Positions 56,196-64,000 of a stretch of DNA of 64,000 nucleotides are shown here, piece after piece. Below the pieces are notes generated by a model. It worked only from the letters and a program-made list of their open reading frames with translations. It made no database searches and was not told the origin of the DNA. The DNA is from Parietaria judaica (taxonomy: Eukaryota > Streptophyta > Magnoliopsida > Rosales > Urticaceae), in contig OX940869.1 in assembly GCA_954871525.1 (NCBI GenBank), positions 17,760,001 to 17,824,000 on the forward strand, read 5' to 3'. How positions within the stretch are numbered: the first letter of the stretch is position 1; each line of letters begins with the position of its first letter. Both the position numbers and the translations under genes were made by a program.

Positions 56196-57700
56196 GCTAA
56201 TCCGAAAGCATAGCTTGCTTGTTGAACTAAGAGTTGATGTACCTGGACTTGATTTTGTTCCAGAACCCTATGCCACTGATAGTTCTTTTTTTGATGTGTG
56301 GGAAAGAACCAAAGCTGGTGAATATACAAGCTATGAACTGGTGCAAGGGTTCTTGTTCAAAAAGAATCAATTGTGTATCCTAGATTGTAGATTGCGCTTG
56401 AAGATTATACAAGAACTGCACGGTGAAGGACATATGGGTCGTGAAGGAACGCTCAAGTTGATTGAAGCTTCATACTATTGGCGTACAATGCGTAAGGAAG
56501 TTGAACGGTTTGTCCATCGGTGTCGTTTTTGTCAAACCTTTAAAGGAACAGCGTCGAATGCCAGACTTTACGTGCCTCTGCCTATTCCTAAAAAACCATG
56601 GGTAGACTTGAGCATGGACTTTGTATTAGGACTTCCTTGTAAAGAAAAGGGTAACGATTCGATCTTTGTAGTGGTTGGCCGTTTCTCTAAAATGGCGCAT
56701 TTTATTCCTTGCAAATGAACGGCTGATGCGGTTAATGTGGCGCAACTCTTTTTTTGTGAAGTTTACAAAACTACATGGCTTTCTTAATTCTATTGTGTCA
56801 GATCATGATACAAAATTTCTTAGCCACTTTTGGAGAAGCTTATGGAAATTGGTCAACACAAGTTTGAAGTTTAGCAACGCTTATCACCCTCAGCCGGATG
56901 GACAGACCGAAGTTGTCAATCAGTCGTTGGGTAACATGCTTCGATGCTTGGTTGGTGAAAACATTAAAAGCTAGGATCTCAAACTTTGTCAAGCTGAATT
57001 CACATACAATCACGCCATCAACGGGAGTACGGGTTATAGTCATTTCCAGGTGGTGTACAGTAGTCTTCCATGAGGTCCCCTAGACCTTATGCCATTGCCA
57101 AAAAATGCCATTATTCATACCAAAGCCAAAGATTTTGTCTCGTCAAGTTGTTCGTCAAAACTTGGAGGTTGCGACAACTAAATATAAAGCAGCTACAGAC
57201 AAGAAGAAACGATCTCTCGAATTTAAGAGACAAAGTGTGGGCTGTTCTCACAAAAGATCGGTTCAATGCCTTGGATTACAAAAAACTTGCTGCACGTAAG
57301 ATTGGTCCAGTGGAAATTGTGGAAAAGATTATAATCCCAATGCTTATCGTCTTAAACTCCCTCCGCACATCCGTACTGCAAGCGTCTTCAACATTAAACA
57401 TTTGGTTCCTTATGCCGATGATGATGAAAATTCGGGGAAGAATTTTTTCTTACCCGTGGAGAATGATGGAGCCTCGGAAACAGAGCTGGTACAACACGGT
57501 GAAAACATCGATGAAAATTTCTCTAGTGATCAAACCGGAAACGGCGCGACGAAAACACCGCGTTGCGGAGCGCTCAAATAAGTGGTTGGAACTGGAGAAC
57601 CATGGAAGTCGGGGTGGAGAAGACACGACGTTTGTAATATGCTTTTTCACACGTGTGGATAATTACATGGAGAAGATCATGCAATTTTCTTCCACCTATT
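56196..57700 (+). pseudogene. Integrase and C-terminal remnant of a different Gypsy clade
   Basis: The open frame up to 56718 holds the integrase HHCC finger (HGEGHMGREGTLKLIEASYY, then CRFCQTFKG) and the first part of the core (WVDLSMDFVLGLP, SIFVVVGRFSKMAHFIPC), of the kind found in chromodomain-bearing clades such as Reina/CRM. TGA at 56716-56718 stops it. The rest is shifted and interrupted: IVSDHDTKFLSHFWRSLW and YHPQPDGQTEVVNQSLGN in 56675-56974, then a TAG at about 56973, then a C-terminal part (DYKKLAARKIGPVEIVEKI) with further shifts. It follows directly on LTR sequence of another family, and the apparent ORF 55918-56718 is a chance fusion. Confidence 0.8.
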
Positions 57701-59381
57701 ATTCACACGTTCTCTGACTTAGTTTTTTTAATTCCCTTGTATTTAGAGATAGTTGCACTTATTTAGGGAGAATAATTCAATTTTTTCTTTTCTTTATTAT
57801 AAGGTACGAACCTTTGTATTTTTTATTTTATTTTTTTGGCAGTTTTTGAAATTTGAATGAAAACACCAGAAAACGAGCGTCCATTTGCTCACCAAAATTC
57901 GCTCTTGTTCTAGTTGATCTTGAGTGTCTCTGATTGTTTACGTGGAGGACGTGAATTTTTAGAGTTTTGATTGTGTTCGTGGATGCGAGCACGGTCGCTT
58001 GTTCTTCGTTTTGTGTTCTTGGATGCGGACACGAAACTATTAAGTTCCACTGCATCAGAGTTCTTCTCATTATATTTGGCCTTTAAATGAGAGACTAGGC
58101 GACAATAAATTTTAAAACTTTCTAGCAATACAATTTGATGTATCACAAATATTGTTAAACATGTACTGCATATACTAAATAATTTCGAATAACAAAAATA
58201 AATTTAAAAGTTCTTTAACTATAATTCACATAAATCCGTTGTTAATATTTATTACTCCTAAAAATCAATAAAAAGTACAATAACTTTTTTTTTAAAATAG
58301 TATAAAATGTGTTTTTTTTTTAATCAAAATTGCATGAATTCAGGAGTTGGCTAGAATGGAAATAACAACTTTCCATCTCTAAAAAAAACTCAAGAGTTAA
58401 AAAAACGGAGAGAATATAAAATTTAAACTAATTTAAGATATAAAAAAAAAGTTGAAAATGATTAGCAAAAACTTTACAAAACCGGTTTAAAGAGTTGGAT
58501 TCGCCTCTAAAAATTTAGCTAGCGATGTAGTCAACATGACAAGACAATAATGGGCACAACAAGGCATCACTATTTTTTATTTTCAATTTCAACACTAACA
58601 ACATGGTTTTCAAACCGAAGAATCTTTTTCATCCTCATAAATTTCTTTATTTAACATTTATTTGGGAATTCGATGTGTCGCTTATTTCAAAGAAAAAAGT
58701 TACACATGTAAAGATACCTTAAAGAACTAGGAAGCACATGCACTAAGTACAAAAAAAAATGTGGAAAAATATAAAGTTGTGATTTTTTAAAGAAAAATAA
58801 GTCCCGACTTGAATTTTGAGGGGGCGAACTCGATATTTCGGCTTCAGGGGACAAGTTTGGACCGGCAAGGGGGGGTGGTTTCCCCCGCTACTCACCAAGT
58901 GGCGAGTCGAGTGAGTGCTCAATAGAAATGTATTTGGTTGTAATCACGGGAAGTTATACTTAAATTATATTGAATTAGGACAATATAGATCCAAATCTTT
59001 TTCTCAAATAGCATGTGTATTCGAGTTTTCTTTCATTACATTCAAGGTGCAGTCAAGTGGAACTTAGATACATTCAAATCACATTAATGAAGGATAACTG
59101 ATGAAGATAGAATTACAGATTGTCATGAACAATACGTCTTTGCGAGATAAAACTCTACTTTCTCAAGCAAAAGCTCATTTTTTTATAATCATTATCAACT
59201 AAGCTCATGCATACATTTGCTCTTATTTTATTATAAAGGAAAATTATAATAAAAATCATAAAGCCAAGATCTAATATTCCTAATTAAGTTAAAAAGACAA
59301 GTCAATATGAGGAAAATATTTCAAAATAATATCATAATAAAAGAGAATAAATCTCATGTATGAATTGAGTAGATTCACTTC
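57701..59381. other. Intergenic DNA, probably old retroelement flank
   Basis: AT-rich. The first 100-200 bp may include the LTR of the integrase remnant. A GC-richer patch at about 58810-58915 (GGGGGCGAACTCGATATTTC, GGCAAGGGGGGGTGG) is unexplained. No gene was recognised. Confidence 0.35.
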
Positions 59382-59935
59382 TCAATGAAGGTAAACTTGT
59401 ATTGCATAATTCTCCTCAGCTTGGACAAAATTCGTCCTCAAATTTGGACCGTCTGTCCATGTCGGGCCTCCACCGCCATTGTCGCGCTTGTGCCTGGTTA
59501 TGAACGGTGATGATCTACGTTTCACACAGCGCACGATTCCATGGGCCAAAGCCGTCTTCGTAAAACGACTTAATTCACTGGATCTACATTTCACTCGCAC
59601 TTGCACAATGTCTTTGACGCTTCTCTTTTGTCTGTCACGGTTATGTGTGCGCCTCTTTGGATCATTACTCTTGAAATACCTCCGTTGTTGACATCGATGG
59701 TCGTGCTCGACTTGATTTTCGAAGTCTCGCTCGCTGTCATCACAATTGTCATTACAATTGAATCGCTCGAAACCAAAACAATCTCATTGTATGCGGCTTC
59801 CGCTTGCTCAGCACACATGTTGTCGTCGTATACGACCTCGTCATACACGTTTTGGCGTACTCCACCTCATCGTACACGGGTTTATTGTTTTAAGCCCCTA
59901 AAAATATGTAAATGACCAAAACTAAAAACTTAGGG
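59382..59935 (-). pseudogene. Gypsy polyprotein fragment with acidic YDE segment (minus strand)
   Basis: On the minus strand, YDEVVYDDNMCAEQAEAAYNE (about 59785-59848) is clearly related to YDETVYVDNMCAEHEEAVYDE near 47960, and the sequence before it (KPVYDEVEYA) matches KPV-NEAEYA there, after a one-base shift. A second frame (59382-59606) ends GPNLRTNFVQAEENYA, like the tail of Gypsy polyproteins. The middle is missing. It is a second, independent copy of the same deleted element type, in the opposite orientation. Confidence 0.45.
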
Positions 59936-60389
59936 TTTCAAATGCTTATAATGGCGACGGAAGAAGGGTATTGTCGTGATTTTTTACGACGGCAACGAGA
60001 GGAGGGGCACAAACGCCTGGCCCACCTGAGGACTTTCATGGGCTCACCGTAAAAGAAATTCTCGAATACAAACAAATAAATTTTTTTTGGAGAAGTGGTC
60101 CCGAAGCGAGAATGTCAGCGAAGGAAGAGAGAGAAATGATTAAAAAAAATTGTGATCTAGAATTAGGATTTTTTTTTTTCTTTTTATATGAAATTTCAAA
60201 GAAAAAATAAAAGACAAACAATAAATATTACTAGTTCTTAATTTAAAAATTAATTACCACAATTTAATTTTATCAAATTTCTTCTATTCGTGTTACTAAT
60301 TAATAAATTTTCCATTTTTATTTGTCTGGGTTGAAACTCAACTACATATCATACAGCTATTCATCTGAACTCTACGTCACCTTTAGTAA
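59936..60389. other. Intergenic AT-rich DNA
   Basis: Low-complexity A/T runs and no recognisable gene. Confidence 0.4.
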
Positions 60390-60512
60390 TGAATAACGAC
60401 TCATCACCCATTAGCTGGGAATGGCGACTTCGCGACCCGTCGCGACGTAATCGCCGGAAATCGCCACCAGCCCCGTCGCGATGCGTTGTGGTGGTTCAGC
60501 TCGCGATGCATC

Positions 60513-60574
<62 letters not shown>

Positions 60575-60715
60575 CCGAATCGCGACGTTTTCTCTCCTCG
60601 CGATTGTTCGCGATTTTGGAGGCCGAATCGCGAACCTCCGGTGGCCGTCGCGACGGTCGCGAACGCCCATCCCCCATCGCGAGCCCCAACTCTACGGCCA
60701 TTATATTCAACAAAA
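60390..60715. mobile_element. hAT-like non-autonomous fragment with GA microsatellite
   Basis: Carries TCGCGATGCATCGCGATGGAG and many GTCGCGA/TCGCGAT motifs like the subterminal repeats of the hAT element at 26282-30423 (motif given in parts: TCGCGATGCATCGCGATG). Possible ends are TAGCTGGGAATGGCGAC (about 60411) and, inverted, TAGAGTTGGGGCTCGCGAT (about 60698). The flanking 8-mers do not match, so the limits are uncertain. Confidence 0.45.
60519..60569. repeat. (GA)n microsatellite
   Basis: About 25 GA dinucleotides without interruption. It produces long false open frames of Arg-Glu or Ser-Leu in several frames. Confidence 0.95.
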
Positions 60716-61116
60716 CTTGTGCTCTATTTCTTTTTGCTTTTAGCTTTTTCCTCTATTCTTTAATTTCTTTCCAAGAGCTAACAGTGATTTGATTATTGAG
60801 AAAGTGAAGTCACCATGTAGCGACAAAGAAGTACCCATTGAGCTTAATCATTTAGCCATGTCCACAAAGAATTTCCTTTTCAACTTTATCACCCCCTAAT
60901 CATGATACTATAATCATAAGCGGAATCACGATTCAAATTTCTAATGTAAACAAAAGGAATCATTGGTAATGTTAAAAATATTAATATTAAAAAATTAAAA
61001 AAAAAAAAAAAAGAGGTTGGAACTTGAAACCCTACTACCTTTAAAGATTAATACTGCCCTATAATGTTCTTCCGTATAGAATATTCCTGGCTTTGTATTT
61101 TTTCGGAGATACTATC
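60716..61116. other. Intergenic DNA with a dispersed repeat
   Basis: 60780-60840 (GAGAAAGTGAAGTC-CCATGTA, ACAAAGAAGT) is a diverged copy of 11180-11245. A poly(A) run lies at about 60998-61012. No gene was seen. Confidence 0.5.
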
Positions 61117-62441
61117 TGTTACGGGTATTTTACGCAATTGATTTAATATTAATTAACAAAAGAAAAATTATTAAAAATTAATTTTTCTTTTATTAATTGA
61201 TTAATTTATAATCAATTTTGCCCGTTTTCAAAAAATAAAGGGTCCAGATAATCCCAAAAATATCGAAATACCCAAAATCGATATAAAATTTGTAAAAAAC
61301 GGCCTCGGGTAACACCCGGGGCCCCCAAAGACCCCCCGGGCCTCCGGGTGGGCCCCACGACCCCCAAGGGTCACCACCACACGACCAGGTGGGCCCCACG
61401 AGGGCCAGAGGCCACTGCCACGCGCGTCAGACGATGCTACAGGCCCCCAAGGGTCAAAATGACCCCGCCACGTGGCGCCACCCCGATGGACGCGAGGAAA
61501 GACGCGTAGCCACAGGGGACTGACGCGTGTCCGCTGACGCAGGGCATGACGCAGGCTACTGGCGTCAGCCCTGGTTGCCACGCGCGTGGTCTCGCGCCAT
61601 GGCCACTGTTCCCGCGCGTGAGGGCGCGACCGACGTCGGAATGAGGCGCCGATTGCGGCGTTGGATCGGCCACGTCCGGGGGACCCAAAAAACTATATAA
61701 TTTTACCCCGGGGGCCTCCCGGAGTAATAATTATTCACGTTTTAACCCTCGGACCCTCCTATAAATAGAAGCTCGGTTTTCACTTAACGGTAACTCGATT
61801 CTCACCCGGAGAACTCGCCCTAAACTCTCTCTACTCCCTCTAGAACTCGCCTCCGCTCAAATATCACTCTAATGTTGAGCGTCGGAGGTGAAACAGGGGG
61901 TACCCCCCCCCCCCCCGGTTCTCCCTGATCTCGGGTGTTGTTTTGTTCAGGTTCTGAGAGAGGGAAAACACATTTGAGCGGAAGCTCTGGAGAAGATTAT
62001 GGCACGATCTAAGACCCTCCTTGCCAAGGTTCTAGATCCGTGAGGTGCTCGTTCTATCCACTAGTCTTGTATCTCCGGCAGATATACAGATTACGCGGAT
62101 AGCCTGAGGACCCGGATCTGTCCCCGTGACGCCGGTTGAGGGTTTGATCTACCAGGGTTCACTGGAAAGTCGATACTGTGATCCCCCCTACACGGTGGTC
62201 AGGAATCCGCTTTTGGTGTCCCGAACCTGTAATCCGGGCCAGGCCAAGTCCTGACCCTATTAGCGACAGGTAGTGGAGTTTACCACGGGTTTCTGATCAT
62301 CGAGTCAGAGGAGGGTCCGTTTGACTCGAAAGTCCAGGAGCCCAAGCCCTAAAGTCAAAAAAGTCTACAAGACGACACTGGGCCCGGCCCAACACGAGCT
62401 ATTGGGCCGCTGAATGTTTGAAGCATTTTTCGGCATCAACA
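61117..62441 (+). mobile_element. Solo LTR, same family as 30459-31794
   Basis: Begins TGTTACGGGTATTTTACGCA and ends CGGCATCAACA, flanked by identical CTATC (61112-61116 and 62442-62446). It has a TATA box at 61760-61767, GAGCGTCGGAGGTGAAAC, and a C run of about 14 after GGGGGTA. It is similar to the first solo LTR over its whole length, with small indels. Confidence 0.93.
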
Positions 62442-63303
62442 CTATCCAACCACTTAAAAAAAAAATCAAGTAAAGCTCGATGTAGTGTAGTTCGTAGACT
62501 CTGCAATTATTTAATTTGTGGGATTAGTTGGTAACAAATAGGAGAAGAAATTGTAGCTATGAATCAGTTTCCCAAGGGATAAGTGATTATATCCTAATTT
62601 ATAAAGGGTTTATCAGTACCTCACCAGTTTAAGCCTATTCTTTAGGCTTTTATTTTTGAAAGTGAGTAAAATGTTCTTTGTTTTTTAAGGCTAATTAGCG
62701 GCATAAGCATAAGTGGTCCAAGGTTTTCACTTTTCCATAAACATGGTGTCATTCCAAAAAAAAATAAAACAAAACAAAAATGGCCAAAAAGCACTAATCA
62801 CGCTAATCAGAAAATTCTGTCTAATTAAGTGGATGGCCGTTTGTTACCTGCCACATGGCCCCCTGATTGTGTCTTCGACCAAACTCAGGTGGAGTTTTTG
62901 AATTGCCACGTATATTAACATTACAGCTGAATTGTCGCCCTCATTTACTTAACAAAAAAAATTAAATATAAATACATAAATAAGAGAATTTTAATCAATA
63001 AAATTATTCGAAAGGGTATGAAACCTAACTCTTAGTCTCTCTTCGACTACCTTATTCTTCTTCTTTTTCTCTCTCTCTGTCTACGAAAAAAAAAACCATA
63101 AATGTTACTCGACTTCTCCGACCAAGAAATGGTTGACAACGACGGTGGTAACCCGGATCCTGAGTGGCAAAACCCAATATTCGAAACGTAGCCTGCTTAC
63201 AGTTAGTTTTTGTTTGAAAAGCTTTATCCTTTTTCGAAAGCTTCAACCATTTTCTGTAAAGCTTGCATTTTCTTTTAAAAAAGCTTGTATCTTTTGTGAA
63301 AAC
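62442..63303. other. Intergenic DNA
   Basis: AT-rich; short ORFs without domains. Between about 63180 and 63300 the phrase GAAAAGCTT recurs in variants (AAAGCTTTATCC, AAAGCTTCAACC, AAAGCTTGCATT, AAAGCTTGTATC), a short degenerate repeat. Confidence 0.4.
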
Positions 63304-64000
63304 TGTTATGGGGTATTTTTATATAGGTTATTTAATAAAGGAAAATTATTTAATTAATTATTTCTTTATTAAATAAATCGATTTTGACCCCAAAACGCCC
63401 TCCGGAGGCCTGTTTTTCGTAAAAACAAGGTGTCTAAAAACTCCTAAAAAATATCAAAATACTCAAAAATGCCGTAAAAAGTCAACAACAAAAAAACAGC
63501 CTCGGAATGCCCTGGCACCCTAAAAAGGGGTCGGGAGCTCCCCACAAGCCCCCACGCGCGCCACAGGGCCTCCCCACGCGCCTGCGTGTGGGCGCGAGTC
63601 ATCCGTAGTAAACGCGCGCAGGTAGGCGCGTGGAGCCTCAGTTGGCCACGTAGCTTGCCGCAGTTGGTCGACGACGCAGGGACTCAGAAAAACATATAAT
63701 TTTACCCCGGGGGCTTCTCGGAGTAATTATTAATTGCATATAGAGGCTCGATTCATTCAACGGTAACTCACTCGAACTTATTCAAAACTACTCCCTACTA
63801 CTCCAAAACTCCCGCTCTCTCAAATACTCTACTAATGTTGAGTGTAGGAGGTGAATACGGGGGTAACCCCCCCCCCCCCCCCCCCTCTCTCTAATATTCG
63901 GAGAGGGAGGACCCAGTTAGAGCGAAAACTCTTCGAGAAGATCCTGGCCTTATTTGTGACCTTCGGTGCCAAGGTTCTGGATCCTGGAGGTCATCGGCCT
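63304..64000 (+). mobile_element. Related LTR, 5' portion, cut by the window end
   Basis: Starts TGTTATGGGGTATTTTTATA and follows the solo LTRs: ACAGCCTCGG, TTTTACCCCGGGGGCTTCTC, ACTAATGTTGAGTGTAGGAG, a long C run (about 18) after GGGGGTAA, and GTGCCAAGGTTCTGGATCC. It is clearly more diverged than the other two copies. Whether it is a solo LTR or belongs to a full element cannot be seen. Confidence 0.75.

Noticed and set aside
55918..56718. 266-codon ORF as a new gene with an N-terminal extension
   Set aside because: The first 90 or so codons are LTR sequence also present at 53768-54052; only the integrase part is real.
60389..60792. Long open frames of Arg-Glu or Ser-Leu repeats on both strands
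   Set aside because: Produced by the GA dinucleotide run; open in several frames with no domain.

Overview
The window is nuclear DNA of a flowering plant, probably a eudicot. It is AT-rich and repeat-dense. The support for this is GT-AG spliced genes, plant-specific transposon families (CACTA, Athila and other Ty3/Gypsy, hAT, Helitron, L1-type LINE), a CrRLK1L receptor-kinase gene and a fragment of plastid DNA carrying tRNA-Leu(CAA). I cannot name the species from sequence alone.

Layout. 1-9722 is the right-hand part of a CACTA (En/Spm) transposon; its left end lies outside the window. It carries a TNP2-type transposase gene broken by three in-frame stops, an intact six-exon gene for a transposase_24/Ulp1-protease-like protein, and three arrays of a GCCGCGGC-type motif, one of them between the two genes. 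9723-15853 holds an older CACTA remnant, a small inverted-repeat element, tandem duplications and the plastid insertion. 15854-18507 is a FERONIA-type receptor kinase gene, full length except for one stop codon in the kinase domain. 20071-34297 reads as two Helitrons of one family arranged head to tail; the first is interrupted by a 5'-truncated LINE, the second by a complete hAT element (8-bp target duplication) and a solo LTR (5-bp target duplication). 35262-48515 is an old Gypsy remnant split by a young, complete Athila-type element (35837-47801, target duplication GTGGC). 48600-50830 looks like a copia-type LTR remnant. 52421-52840 (minus strand) is a small cysteine-rich secreted protein that I read as a divergent RALF. 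52930-57700 is a chimeric retroelement: LTR, primer site, gag, a second partial LTR segment, then the integrase of another Gypsy clade. The rest holds a second solo LTR (61117-62441), the start of a related LTR at the window edge (63304), a hAT-like fragment with a long GA run, and AT-rich DNA with nothing recognisable.

Function. The only host genes I can support are the receptor kinase (probably a pseudogene) and the RALF-like peptide. RALFs are known ligands of FERONIA-type receptors, so the presence of both within about 34 kb is worth a look, though linkage may be chance. Most other coding sequence belongs to mobile elements, and nearly all of it carries nonsense mutations. The exceptions are the CACTA protease-like gene and the gag of the chimeric retroelement. 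Several of the stops could have arisen from C-to-T changes.
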